Counted from the first letter of the stretch, positions 35,382 through 43,954 are shown. The stretch: 64,000 nucleotides of DNA from Streptomyces sp. ASQP_92 (GCF_025399895.1 NZ_JAODUA010000019.1:1-64000), one strand, 5' to 3'. Notes: generated by a model not told the origin, from the letters alone. Program-made: numbers and translations.

Positions 35382-36154
35382 TGTACCACGCGGTGGCGCA
35401 CAGTCCCGCCGAGGCGGTGTTCGGACTGTCCGTGTCGCCGGATGCCTTCGCCGACCAGATGGAACTGCTCGCCGAGCTCGGGTGCACACCGGTCACCACG
35501 GCCGAGCTGGCGTACGCCTGGCGCACGGCGGGATCACTGCCGCGCCGTCCCGTCCTGATCACCTTCGACGACGGCTACGAAGGCGTGCACCGCCATGCCC
35601 TGCCGGTCCTCGCCACCTACGGCTTCACCTCCACCCTGTTCGTGTCGACGGCCTGGCTGCGCGGCGCCCACGACGAGGGCGACGCCCCGGACACCATGCT
35701 GGACTGGGACCAGGTGCGCGAACTCGCCGCGGCCGGAACCGAGATCGGCGGACACAGCCACAGCCATCCGCAACTCGACCAACTCCCCGATGACAGGCTC
35801 TGGTTCGAGACGCTGCGCTGCAAGGAGATCCTCACCGGGGAACTCGGTGAGCGCCCCGTCTCCTTCGCCTATCCCTACGGCTACTCCAACCGGCGGGTGC
35901 GCCGCACGGTGCGCTCGGCGGGATTCAGCCAGGCGCTCGCCGTGGGCAACGCGCTCGCCGAGCGGCGCCAGGGCCCCTACGCGCTGAAGCGGATGACGGT
36001 CCGGCGCACCACCGTCCTCGACGAGTTCGAACGGCTCGTCCTCGGCAGCGGCCGCGACATCGCGCGCACGTTCGCCGGTGACCGCGCCCTGACCCGGGGG
36101 TACGCCCTGGTCCGCCGGGCCCGGGCGGCCGGGCGCGGGCCGGCCGGCGGCTGA
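35351..36154 (+). CDS. Polysaccharide deacetylase (NodB homology, CE4)
   Basis: A 267-residue CE4 enzyme. The catalytic and metal motifs are VLITFDDGYEG (Asp-Asp pair) and GGHSHSHPQLDQL (His ligands), with FAYPYGYSNRRV following. No signal peptide is visible, so it would act on a cytoplasmic or membrane-anchored intermediate, or be exported another way. It starts inside the preceding glycosyltransferase gene. It probably de-N-acetylates the polysaccharide built by this locus. Confidence 0.9.
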   Translation: MPTTEPVPILMYHAVAHSPAEAVFGLSVSPDAFADQMELLAELGCTPVTTAELAYAWRTAGSLPRRPVLITFDDGYEGVHRHALPVLATYGFTSTLFVSTAWLRGAHDEGDAPDTMLDWDQVRELAAAGTEIGGHSHSHPQLDQLPDDRLWFETLRCKEILTGELGERPVSFAYPYGYSNRRVRRTVRSAGFSQALAVGNALAERRQGPYALKRMTVRRTTVLDEFERLVLGSGRDIARTFAGDRALTRGYALVRRARAAGRGPAGG

Positions 36155-36180
36155 CGAGCGAGGGGAGGGCGACGGTACCC

Positions 36181-36677
36181 GTGGCCGAGGTGAGCACCGC
36201 CCAGGACTCGGACGGGCCCGCCCCGGACGGGCGCCGGGGCGCGGCCGAGCCCCGGCCCACCGCGTCGGCGGTGTAGTAGCGGGCGGCGCACAGCCAGAAG
36301 CCGAGCCCGAGGACCGCGCTGACGCCCGTGTTGAGCATCAGGGCGTAGGCGTTGCGGAAGAGCGGGATGCGATCGCCGCCATGCAGTTCCTCGCCGGGAT
36401 CACCGCCCTGACCCTGACCGGGGCGATGGCGCGCTTCATCCCGGTGGCGGGCGCGGCCACCGGACGGCTGGTGCGGCGCGCCCATGCGCTGAGCGCGTGC
36501 GTCGTGGGCGTGGCCGCCCTCCTCTTCCTGTGGAGGCTGGACTTCTGGGGCCCCTCCCACCGCTTCCTGCACGGCCCCTTCGCGGGCCGGGGTGGGGGTC
36601 GCCGAGGTCGCGAGCCTCGTCGTGATCGGGGTGATCGCGGCGGTGAAGCTGATCGGGGTGCTGCGCCCGGCCGGGTC
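36181..36677 (+). pseudogene. Wrecked Wzx/flippase-type polysaccharide exporter gene
   Basis: A GTG (36181) with GGGGAGGG seven bases upstream begins MAEVSTAQDSDGPAPDGRR. The expected next segment, LFRNAYALMLNTGVSAVLGL and onward to VGRGSA, is present only on the minus strand (about 36243-36368). The plus strand then resumes with AAMQFLAGITALTLTGAM and ARFIPVAGAATGRLV through FLHGPF. After that it jumps to a C-terminal helix (VAEVASLVVIGVIAAVKLIG) in another frame. An intact lipopolysaccharide-biosynthesis flippase has about 450-500 residues; here roughly 300 codons are missing. Its place after two glycosyltransferases and a deacetylase fits a lost exporter of that locus. Confidence 0.75.
36243..36368 (-). 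other. Inverted internal segment of the flippase pseudogene
   Basis: Read on the minus strand this piece encodes IPLFRNAYALMLNTG through AARYYTADAVGRGSA, the N-terminal helix of a flippase. The flanking plus-strand sequence supplies the residues before and after it. The junctions carry a minimal inverted CGC/GCG match. Restoring the orientation rejoins the peptide except for a one-base frame difference, so at least one further indel is present. Confidence 0.7.
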
Positions 36678-38069
36678 TCAGCGGGGCAGCCAGCGCACCT
36701 CGTAGGCGGCCATCGTCAGCGGCCTGCCGTCGACCTTCGCGTCGACGGCGCGGTCGAGGGTGTTGACCACCAGCACGTTCCTGGCGCTCGCGAGCACCCG
36801 GACGTTCGGCAGGCCGTCGCCGGCGACGCCCACCGTGGTCAGGGCGGTGCCGGGCGGGAAGGACGCGGCGAACTTCGCGATCAGCGCGTACATGGGCAAC
36901 TCCCGTCCGCCGTCGCCCTGTTGGGTCGGCGTCCACAGACAGCCGGGGCAGGCGCCGCTCCGCTCCTGCGGGCTCCAGTAGAGCGCGGTCGCGACGCCGC
37001 CGCGCGCCAGGGCCATCATGGCGACGGCCTGGGTGGCGAGCCGGCGCCGATCGCTCCAGCCGGACTTCTCGGGCTCGGCGTAGTACTCGGCCCACCACAC
37101 CGGCAGACCGGTCTCCTCACGCACCCACCGGCTGACGGCGGTCAGTTTGTCGGTGGCGCCGAACGCGTCGGGGACCGGCCGGCCGTCGCGGCCGAAGGAG
37201 GCACCGTCGACCACGGCGAAGTCGGCGCCCTTCTTGTGCTTGTTCCAGTAGCTGAAGGCGTCGAGCACCCGCTGGTCCACCGACCCCCAGGGGCCCTTGA
37301 GCGCGGACGCGTAGGACTGGTCCTGTGGCCCGTAGCTGTCCATGACCAGATAGGGGCCGCCGACGAGATTGCGCTTGTCGGCCTTCTTCAGCGCCTCGTA
37401 GACCTGGTTGTAGAGCCGGGTGTAGCCCTCGTAGTTCCAGCGCTGGGCGGTGTCGTCGTAGAAGCCCTTGAGCTCGTTCCAGACGATGAAGTGCCGTACG
37501 TCCGGGTAGCGCCTGGCCACCGTGGCGGCCAGGGCCGCGAAGTCCGCGTAGTGGGCGGGGAGCGGCGCCGACTCCAGGGAGCGCACGCTCCAGTCCGTCG
37601 CGGCCGCCCCGGCCCGGCCGCCCTTCATCCAGTCGGGGGCGCAGCACAGGGTGATGACGGGGGTGGCGCCGGTGGAGCGGATGTAGCGCACGCGCCGGTC
37701 GAGGTCGGAGAAGTCGTAACGGCCGGGCGAGGGTTCGGGGTTGCCCGCGCCCCAGCCCATGATCGCCTGGTCCTGCGGCAGGCCCTGCCCCGAGAGCAGT
37801 TCGCGGGCGCGCGCCACGGCGTCGTCGTCGCCGGTGTCCGCGCTGTACTGGGTGTGTGTGAAGCCCCAGCCGAGCGCGGGGTCGGTGTTGCTCGCGCCGG
37901 TCGGCCCGGGCCCGGAGGCGCCCTTGTCCTCCCCCGTGCATCCGGTCGTCGCCACGAGCAGGGCGAGCGCGGCAAGAAGGGCGACAGCCAGGGCCGCCGG
38001 GCTCCTGTGCCGGGGCGCCCTGGCGGGTGGCGGGCCGCTCGGGGCAGCGCTTCCTCGACGACGTTCCAT
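36678..38069 (-). CDS. Lipoprotein glycoside hydrolase, clan GH-A (xylosidase-like)
   Basis: A 463-residue exported protein starting MERRRGSAAPSG. A hydrophobic stretch ends VATTGCTGEDKG, a probable lipobox with Cys near residue 45. The TIM-barrel acid/base Glu is in FIVWNELKGFYDD and the nucleophile Glu probably in LPVWWAEYYAEPE, as in GH39-type beta-xylosidases. It is convergent with the flippase pseudogene. A membrane-tethered hydrolase at the end of a polysaccharide locus probably trims or degrades the polymer. The substrate is not determined. Confidence 0.82.
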   Translation of the reverse strand: MERRRGSAAPSGPPPARAPRHRSPAALAVALLAALALLVATTGCTGEDKGASGPGPTGASNTDPALGWGFTHTQYSADTGDDDAVARARELLSGQGLPQDQAIMGWGAGNPEPSPGRYDFSDLDRRVRYIRSTGATPVITLCCAPDWMKGGRAGAAATDWSVRSLESAPLPAHYADFAALAATVARRYPDVRHFIVWNELKGFYDDTAQRWNYEGYTRLYNQVYEALKKADKRNLVGGPYLVMDSYGPQDQSYASALKGPWGSVDQRVLDAFSYWNKHKKGADFAVVDGASFGRDGRPVPDAFGATDKLTAVSRWVREETGLPVWWAEYYAEPEKSGWSDRRRLATQAVAMMALARGGVATALYWSPQERSGACPGCLWTPTQQGDGGRELPMYALIAKFAASFPPGTALTTVGVAGDGLPNVRVLASARNVLVVNTLDRAVDAKVDGRPLTMAAYEVRWLPR

Positions 38070-38099
38070 CACGGGGCAGCGTATCGGCGGTAGGTGTCA

Positions 38100-38120
38100 T
38101 TCCGGCAGGATTCGCCGGAA
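38100..38120. promoter_or_regulatory. Hyphenated inverted repeat in a divergent promoter region
   Basis: TTCCGGC (38100-38106) and GCCGGAA (38114-38120) are perfect 7-bp arms around a 7-base spacer, 31 bases upstream of the glycoside-hydrolase lipoprotein start and about 80 bases before the divergent AAA ATPase gene. An operator for the hydrolase is the simplest reading. Confidence 0.42.
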
Positions 38121-38197
38121 CGGGGACAGAACGTCCCACGAGCGTCAACGGGACAAAACACGTGCGCGCACGGGCGAGTTGCCGGATCATGGGCGCC

Positions 38198-39292
38198 ATG
38201 TCCGCACTCCCTGAGGCCGCGCTGCCGATTCGGCTGACCATGGACGACAGCGACTCGCCGTCCGACGTCGTCGACGCGCTCTTCCTCGGCCGCTTCGCCA
38301 CGGGCGAGCAGCCGTTCTCGCACAGCTCCTCCATCGACCGCGTCAAGAAGGGCCTCAGCCTGCTGCCGCCCGCCGCGAAGGTGCTGCGCGCCGCCCGCGA
38401 CGACGACCGCAGCGCGACGCTCGCGGAGGGCCCCGGCTGGACCCTGCTCGTCTCGCGCTGGAACCGGGGCGCGGACGTCACGGTGACCGCGACCAGCGAG
38501 GAGCTGGCCGAGCAGGTCCTGAAGCAGGCGACCGAAGGCGCCGCGGACGAGCCGGAGCCGCAGCCCGAGAACGTCACGATGGGCTTTTGGTACGTGTCGC
38601 CCCGGCGCGGCCCGCACCGCACGACGCGGCAGATCACGGCGGGCACCTGGGACGAGGTACGGCCCAACTACACGGCGCCGGTGGCCGACGGGCTCGACCG
38701 CCTGATGAAGATGACCCCGGACGACATCGCGGGCCGGCTGCTCCTGCTGCACGGCCCGCCGGGCACCGGCAAGACCTCGGCGCTGCGCACCCTGGCGCGG
38801 TCCTGGCGCGACTGGTGCCAGGTGGACTGTGTGCTGGACCCCGAGCGGCTCTTCAACGACGTCGGCTATCTGATGGACATCGCGATCGGTGAGGACGACG
38901 GCAGCGCGAAGGGCCGCTGGCGCCTGCTGCTCCTGGAGGACTGCGACGAGCTGATCCGCGGCGAGGCCAAACACACGGCGGGCCAGGCCCTTTCGAGGCT
39001 GCTCAACCTGACCGACGGTCTGCTCGGCCAGGGCCGCAACGTGCTGGTCGGCGTCACGACCAACGAGGACCTGGAACGCCTGCACCCTGCGGTGGTCCGG
39101 CCCGGCCGCTGTCTGGCCCGCATCGAGGTCGGCGCGCTGACCCGGTCGGAGGCGATCGGCTGGCTGGGCACGGACGAGGGCGTCGCACACGACGGCGCCA
39201 CCCTGGCCGAGCTGTACGCCCTGCGCCGGGGGACCTCGCCGGCCTCGGTCCCGGACCAGCGCCCGGGGGCGGACGCGGGGTTGTATCTGTAG
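38198..39292 (+). CDS. DUF5925 AAA-family ATPase
   Basis: A 364-residue protein with an N-terminal DUF5925 region (PIRLTMDDSDSPSDVVDALF) and a C-terminal AAA core: Walker A LLLHGPPGTGKTSALR, Walker B RWRLLLLEDCDELI, sensor-1 GVTTNEDLERLHPA, and an Arg-finger-like VRPGRC. ATG at 38198 may be leaderless; an in-frame ATG three codons earlier exists. These ATPases are widespread in Streptomyces; I know of no assigned role. The domain order suggests a remodelling ATPase with a specificity region at the front. Confidence 0.88.
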   Translation: MSALPEAALPIRLTMDDSDSPSDVVDALFLGRFATGEQPFSHSSSIDRVKKGLSLLPPAAKVLRAARDDDRSATLAEGPGWTLLVSRWNRGADVTVTATSEELAEQVLKQATEGAADEPEPQPENVTMGFWYVSPRRGPHRTTRQITAGTWDEVRPNYTAPVADGLDRLMKMTPDDIAGRLLLLHGPPGTGKTSALRTLARSWRDWCQVDCVLDPERLFNDVGYLMDIAIGEDDGSAKGRWRLLLLEDCDELIRGEAKHTAGQALSRLLNLTDGLLGQGRNVLVGVTTNEDLERLHPAVVRPGRCLARIEVGALTRSEAIGWLGTDEGVAHDGATLAELYALRRGTSPASVPDQRPGADAGLYL

Positions 39293-39327
39293 GACCCGTA
39301 GGACGTGTAGGGCCTGAAGGACGCCGA

Positions 39328-39360
39328 GGGGCCGGGTGCGCCGCGCGGCGCCCCGGCCCC
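39328..39360. terminator. Bidirectional terminator after the AAA ATPase gene
   Basis: GGGGCCGGG-T-GCGCC (39328-39342) pairs with GGCGCCCCGGCCCC (39347-39360) with a single bulged T and a GCGC loop, between convergent genes. Confidence 0.65.
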
Positions 39361-39409
39361 GGCACGTTCCGGTTCGTCCCGCGCGCGGTCCGTCCCCGGC
39401 GCCCCGGGC

Positions 39410-39784
39410 CTACGTGCCGTACGCCGCCCGCAGCGCTTCCTCGATCGCGGTGCGGGCCGCTTCGCGGCTCAGGCCGAGCCTGCGGGCCTCCGCCGCGTAG
39501 GTGGCCGCCGCCGCCGCGGCGAGGCGCTCCGAGGCGTCCCCCGCCGCCGCGATGAACGTCCCGTTGCGGCCCCGGGTCTCGATGACCCCGTCGGCCTCCA
39601 GGGCCCGGTACGCCTTGGCCACCGTGTTCGCGGCGAGGCCCAGGTCCTCGGCGAGGCCGCGGACCGTGGGCAGTTTGAAGCCCACCGGCAGCTTTCCCGA
39701 GCGGGCCCGGTCGGCGATCTGGGCGCGCAGTTGCTCGTACGGCGCGGTGGCCGCGCCCGGGTCGATCACGATCTTGAGGGTCAC
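39410..39784 (-). CDS. GntR-family regulator, YtrA type
   Basis: A 124-residue short GntR protein consisting of the winged helix (KLPTVRGLAEDLGLAANTVA then ALEADGVIETRGRNGTFI) and a brief C-terminal helical dimerisation tail, the layout of the YtrA subfamily, which usually represses adjacent transporters. Here it diverges from a DUF402 gene across 121 bases and no ABC genes are adjacent, so its target is not evident. Confidence 0.88.
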   Translation of the reverse strand: MTLKIVIDPGAATAPYEQLRAQIADRARSGKLPVGFKLPTVRGLAEDLGLAANTVAKAYRALEADGVIETRGRNGTFIAAAGDASERLAAAAAATYAAEARRLGLSREAARTAIEEALRAAYGT

Positions 39785-39905
39785 CGTCCGATTCTCCCCC
39801 GCGCCGGAGCCGGACGGAAATGGGGAGGCGGCGGTGCCGACGCCCCGCGTAGCGTGCGGTCGAGGTCATGGTCGGCCCGCGCAAACCCTGCCACGGAGGT
39901 ATGTG

Positions 39906-40406
39906 ATGTCCACGAGCTCGGCCGAGGCCGGCGCCCGTATCGAGATCGTTCTCGTCAAGGCCGGTCGTACGAAGCTGCGTTACCCCGCGTCGGTGGTCTG
40001 TGACGACGGGACCCGGCTGAGCGTGCGCGCACCCTGGGCCGCGGAGGGCGTCCGTGACTTCGGCTTCGTACGGTTCGAGCCGGGCGATGTGTTCACCGAG
40101 CACTACTGGCGCGACCGCTGGTACGCGGTGAAGGAGGTCCGGGACGCCGGCTCGGTGCTCAAGGGCTGGTACTGCGACATCACGCGGCCCGCGGTGGTCG
40201 CGGACGGCGAGGTGCTGTCCGAGGATCTCGACCTCGACCTCTGGCTCTCGGCCGACGGCGCCACCGTACTGCGCCTGGACGAGGACGAGTTCGCGGAGAG
40301 CGGGCTCGCCGAACGCGACCCCGAGGCGGCGGCCCGCGCGCTGGCCGCCCTGGAGGAGCTCGAACTCCTGGCGAAACTCGGTCGGTTCATGTCCCTGATC
40401 GACTGA
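39906..40406 (+). CDS. DUF402 protein (FomD-like phosphohydrolase fold)
   Basis: A 166-residue protein. GGAGGT lies six bases before the ATG at 39906. The DUF402 core is visible in the barrel strand GFVRFEPGDVFTEHYW, KGWYCDITRPAVV, and the acidic metal-binding EDLDLDLWL with LDEDEFAES. Relatives hydrolyse nucleoside diphosphates or CMP-linked phosphonates (FomD). The metal-ligand residues seem intact, so phosphohydrolase activity is plausible; the substrate is unknown. Confidence 0.85.
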   Translation: MSTSSAEAGARIEIVLVKAGRTKLRYPASVVCDDGTRLSVRAPWAAEGVRDFGFVRFEPGDVFTEHYWRDRWYAVKEVRDAGSVLKGWYCDITRPAVVADGEVLSEDLDLDLWLSADGATVLRLDEDEFAESGLAERDPEAAARALAALEELELLAKLGRFMSLID

Positions 40407-40420
40407 GCCGCTCCCCGGCG

Positions 40421-40455
40421 CGGGGGCGCGCGGCGCCGGACGGCGCCCTCCCCCG
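40421..40455. terminator. Hairpin between convergent DUF402 and methyltransferase genes
   Basis: GGCGCC (40432-40437) and GGCGCC (40442-40447) form the inner stem, with CGGGGG (40421-40426) and CCCCCG (40450-40455) pairing outside an imperfect middle. A probable bidirectional terminator. Confidence 0.5.
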
Positions 40456-40474
40456 TGTCCTCGCCGACCCGGTG

Positions 40475-41059
40475 TCAGGCCGCGAGCGCCGTGGCGACCA
40501 CCACATACCGATCGTCGTCCACCTCGCGGCCCCACAACCGCGCATCGCCCGACAGCCGTTCGTGGCGGACCTCGGCGGTCAGCCCCTCCAGCGTCGCGGT
40601 GAGGCGCTCGGCGGGTATCCCGGTGCCGTTCCACACTCCCTCGACCAGGATGAGCCGGCCGCCCGGGCGCAGCAGCGACCACCAGTGCCGCAGCGCCGCT
40701 TCGTCATCGGGCAGCGCCCACACCACATGGCGGGCCAGGATCACGTCGAAGGCGCGCCCCTCGACGGGCGGCCGTGCCGCGTCGCCGATCAGCACCTCGG
40801 CGCCGGTGCCGGCCAGCTTGGCGCGGGCCCGCTCGGTCATCCGGGGCGACAGATCGACGCCGGTGACCCGAAAGCCCCGCGCGGCGGCCAGCAGCGACAG
40901 GCTGCCGGTGCCGCAGCCGAGGTCGAGGAGCTCGCCGGGGCGGTGCGGCAGCCAGCCGCCGAGGCGCTCGTCCCAGGCGGCGCGCACCACGGGGTCGAGC
41001 AGCCCGTGGTCCGGCTCCTGATCGAAGGTGTCCGCGGCGTCGTCCCAGTCGATGTCCAT
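40475..41059 (-). CDS. Class I SAM-dependent methyltransferase
   Basis: A 194-residue methyltransferase. The SAM-binding motif I is LLDLGCGTGSLSLLAA, the acidic loop TGVDLSPRM, and motif II-III VLIGDAARPP with FDVILARHVVWAL. The ATG at 41059 is six bases after CAGCAT, consistent with a leaderless transcript. It lies 41 bases downstream of a GNAT gene on the same strand and may also be read with it. No substrate can be named. Confidence 0.88.
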   Translation of the reverse strand: MDIDWDDAADTFDQEPDHGLLDPVVRAAWDERLGGWLPHRPGELLDLGCGTGSLSLLAAARGFRVTGVDLSPRMTERARAKLAGTGAEVLIGDAARPPVEGRAFDVILARHVVWALPDDEAALRHWWSLLRPGGRLILVEGVWNGTGIPAERLTATLEGLTAEVRHERLSGDARLWGREVDDDRYVVVATALAA

Positions 41060-41100
41060 GTCCCGATGCTGCCAGGCGCCACTGACAATCGGTCCGGCGA

Positions 41101-41577
41101 TCAGTCGCGGTCCGGGCCCGCCCCGGCCGGCGGGGCCAGCACCTTGCGGTAGTGGAGGCGGTCGTACGGCCCCCGCACCCGCCGCTCGACGAGTTCGTAC
41201 CCGTACCGCGGATAGATCTTCTGGTTCTCCCACATCATCGCGTTGGTGTAGAGCCGGACTTCGGGCAGTCCGAGCGCCCGCGCGTGGTCGTCCACGAAGT
41301 GCAGCAGCCTGCCTCCCAGGCCCGTGCCCTTGACGTCTGGGTGGACGGAGATCGAGTCCAGGAACAGATGGTCGGGCTCGGCGACGAGGACGAGCACCCC
41401 GACGACCGGGTCGCCCGCGACGAAGACCCGTCCCGCCGCCACATTGGCCGCGTGGTCGGCCTCCATGGGGGCCGGCACGACGCCGATGCGTTCGATGTAG
41501 TGGTGGTAGGCGGCTTCGGTGACCTCCTTCACGCGGGGCACGTCGTCGGGGCGGGCGAGCCGGATCCAATCGTTCAT
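41101..41577 (-). CDS. GNAT-family N-acetyltransferase
   Basis: A 158-residue enzyme starting MNDWIRLARPDDVPRVKEV. The acetyl-CoA-binding region is SISVHPDVKGTGLGGRLLHF, followed by LPEVRLYTNAMMWENQKIY, typical of small-molecule GNATs. It is divergent from the LPMO gene and upstream of a methyltransferase. Substrate unknown. Confidence 0.87.
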   Translation of the reverse strand: MNDWIRLARPDDVPRVKEVTEAAYHHYIERIGVVPAPMEADHAANVAAGRVFVAGDPVVGVLVLVAEPDHLFLDSISVHPDVKGTGLGGRLLHFVDDHARALGLPEVRLYTNAMMWENQKIYPRYGYELVERRVRGPYDRLHYRKVLAPPAGAGPDRD

Positions 41578-41781
41578 GGGGACACGGTACGTCGCGGGCG
41601 GCGCCGTTCTTAATGAGTTCTGAGTGGCCTCTTAACGCGACCATAAGGATCGCCATCACCCGCTCCCAGCAGGGGATTTCACGGTTTTCCGGGGCTAGCG
41701 TGCTGATCGCCGGACGGGATGTCCGGCCGTCGCGCACCCCACGCGCCCCCTGCCCGCGCACCGTTGAAGGAGTACCCCACG

Positions 41782-42840
41782 ATGACCTTCCCCCAGCTCT
41801 CCACCGCGTTCGAGCAGCGGGGGTCCCGCCGGCGCGGGGCCGTCGTCATCGCCGCCGCCCTGGGGGTGGCGCCGCTCGCCCTGACGGGTCTCGCGGCCGG
41901 GCCGGCCGCGGCCCACGGCTCCATGACGGACCCGGTCAGCCGGGTCTCCGCCTGTTACGCGGAGGGCCCCGAGAGCCCCAGGTCGGCCGCGTGCAAGGCG
42001 GCGGTGGCGGCCGGCGGGGCGCAGGCCCTGTACGACTGGAACGGGGTGAACATGGCCAACGCCGCGGGGAAGTCGAAGCAGATCATCCCGGACGGCAAGC
42101 TGTGCAGTGGCGGCAACGACAAGTACAAGGGCCTCGACCTGCCGCGCGCAGACTGGCCGGCCACCACGCTCTCGGCGGGCGAGCACACCTTCCGTTACAA
42201 GGGGACGGCGCCGCACAAGGGGTCGTTCGCGCTGTACATCACCAAGGCGGGCTACGACCCGTCGAAGCCGCTCGCCTGGTCGGACCTGGAGGCGACCCCG
42301 TTCGCCGAGGTCAGCGACCCGCCGATGCGGGGCGGCGACTATGTCTTCGAGGGGAGGATCCCGGCGCGTTCGGGCCGCCATCTGATCTATTCGATCTGGC
42401 AGCGCTCCGACAGCCCCGAGGCCTTCTACACCTGCTCCGACGTGGTGTTCGGCAAGGACGGCGGCGCGGGCGCACCGGCGCCGAAGGCCTCCGCGCCCAC
42501 CGACCAGGAGATCGCGGACGGTGCGGCCAAGTCGACGGTCCAGCACCACCACGGCGCCGCGACCCCGGGCGCGCAGCCGAGTTCGGTCCCGGCGGCGGGC
42601 GCCGCGACCCCGGGCAACCAGCCGGGCCCGAACGAGGCCGCGGCGGCCACCCCCGTCGGTACGGCAGGCGGCACCGGCACGACGGATGCGACCGGCACGC
42701 GCAGTCTCGCGGAGACCGGAGGCGACGGCAGCACCTCCTACCTCGCCGTCGGCGGCGCGGGCGCGATCGCGCTGGGCGCGGCGGCGCTCTTCGCGACGCT
42801 CCGCCGCAAGAGCCTGGCGACCGGCCGGCACAGCCGCTGA
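41782..42840 (+). CDS. Cell-wall-anchored AA10 lytic polysaccharide monooxygenase
   Basis: A 352-residue protein. GAAGGAG precedes the ATG. The signal peptide ends AAGPAAA and the mature chain begins with HGSMTDPVSRVSACY, placing the copper-binding histidine at position 1 as required for the histidine brace; SAGEHTFRYKG holds the second His. The AA10 domain runs to about residue 235 (SPEAFYTCSDVVFGKD). A Pro/Ala/Thr-rich linker with two near-repeats (GAATPGAQPSS, GAATPGNQPGP) leads to LAETG, a hydrophobic helix and the tail RRKSLATGRHSR, a class E sortase signal. Most characterised Streptomyces LPMOs are free; this one should be bound to the wall. Chitin or cellulose is the expected substrate. 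Confidence 0.9.
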   Translation: MTFPQLSTAFEQRGSRRRGAVVIAAALGVAPLALTGLAAGPAAAHGSMTDPVSRVSACYAEGPESPRSAACKAAVAAGGAQALYDWNGVNMANAAGKSKQIIPDGKLCSGGNDKYKGLDLPRADWPATTLSAGEHTFRYKGTAPHKGSFALYITKAGYDPSKPLAWSDLEATPFAEVSDPPMRGGDYVFEGRIPARSGRHLIYSIWQRSDSPEAFYTCSDVVFGKDGGAGAPAPKASAPTDQEIADGAAKSTVQHHHGAATPGAQPSSVPAAGAATPGNQPGPNEAAAATPVGTAGGTGTTDATGTRSLAETGGDGSTSYLAVGGAGAIALGAAALFATLRRKSLATGRHSR

Positions 42841-42853
42841 CCCGTACCGCACA

Positions 42854-42884
42854 CCGCCCCCTCCCGGATCCCGGGAGGGGGCGG
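42854..42884. terminator. Strong bidirectional terminator
   Basis: CCGCCCCCTCCCGG (42854-42867) pairs perfectly with CCGGGAGGGGGCGG (42871-42884) across an ATC loop, between the convergent LPMO and lipase genes. Confidence 0.8.
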
Positions 42885-42914
42885 ACGCGTGGGGCGGAGC
42901 GGTGCGACGGAGGG

Positions 42915-43775
42915 TCAGCCGAGGGCGGCGGCGCAGGTGGTGGGGGTGGCGTGCGCCGGATCCAGCGCGTTGGCCACCTCGTGGTAGGCGACGCGGTCGG
43001 TGAGGCCGATCGCCACGTGCTCGGAGAGGTCGAGCGCGCACTTGTCCTGGATGAGGATGTTGTTGACGTCGGGACCGTTCAGGAACTGCGAGCGGTAGGG
43101 GGTGACCACCTCGTCGTACTGGGACGCGATGACCGTGTAGTGGACGCCGGGCACGGTGTCGCCGCCCTGGTTCAGCTTGGTGACGAAGGGGGAGCCCGCG
43201 ATCTGGTCCGCGAGTCCGGGGGTGGCGAGCGTCAACAGGTCCTGGGCGCCGGGGAAGTAGGGCAGGAGCCGGGTCAGGCCGTCCAGGGTGGTGCCGTGGT
43301 TGTCGGGGGCGATGCCGACGAGGGCGTTGACCTTGGCGGCGCCGCCGAGGAACTTCAGGTACCAGCGCGGCATCATGCCGCCCTGGGAGTGACCCACCAG
43401 ATCGGCCTTGGGCGTGCCGGTCGCGGCGAGCACCTTGTCGACGAAGGTGGCGAGTTGGGCCGCCGACTTGTCGATGGGGCCGAGGCCGTCGAAGAGGGGG
43501 ACCCCGGGGAGTTGGCCGTAGTCGAGGGAGAAGACGCAGTACCCGCGGTCGACCAGATACGGCGCGAGGGCCAGCCAGTTGTCGGTGCCGTTGCCGAAGG
43601 TGCCGTGTACGAGGACGACGGGCCGGGGGTGGGCGGCGGAGGGCCGGCAGGAGTAGTTGTTCCAGCCACTGCTCGGCGCGGACTGGGCGTGCGCGGCGGT
43701 GGCCGGAGCGAGCGAGGCCGCGGCGGCCAGCAGGAGCGCCGAGAGCGGTCTGAGCACACGTTTCCAGGGCAGCAT
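42915..43775 (-). CDS. Secreted triacylglycerol lipase (class I.7-like)
   Basis: A 286-residue secreted alpha/beta hydrolase. The signal peptide ends near ATAAHAQSAPS. The oxyanion motif is VVLVHGTFGNGTDNW, the nucleophile elbow ADLVGHSQGGMMPRWYL, and acidic and His partners lie in QDKCALDLSEHVAIGL. The cysteines near the N- and C-termini could form disulfides. AAGGAG precedes the ATG at 43775. It resembles Streptomyces and Bacillus esterase-lipases that act on short to medium acyl chains. Confidence 0.9.
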   Translation of the reverse strand: MLPWKRVLRPLSALLLAAAASLAPATAAHAQSAPSSGWNNYSCRPSAAHPRPVVLVHGTFGNGTDNWLALAPYLVDRGYCVFSLDYGQLPGVPLFDGLGPIDKSAAQLATFVDKVLAATGTPKADLVGHSQGGMMPRWYLKFLGGAAKVNALVGIAPDNHGTTLDGLTRLLPYFPGAQDLLTLATPGLADQIAGSPFVTKLNQGGDTVPGVHYTVIASQYDEVVTPYRSQFLNGPDVNNILIQDKCALDLSEHVAIGLTDRVAYHEVANALDPAHATPTTCAAALG

Positions 43776-43954
43776 CGGGTGATCTCCTTGCGGCTCAAGG
43801 GAGTTGCGATGGGGGATTCGCCCTGCGGCCCGGACCACAAGTGAGGTGCCGTACGGGGTGATGTACGGGGCGTGCTCACGCCAAATTACGCACGAGTAGC
43901 CCAGGAGTGAAGTTACGCGTCGGTAAAAACTGTGGTGCCGGAAGGCGACGGTCC

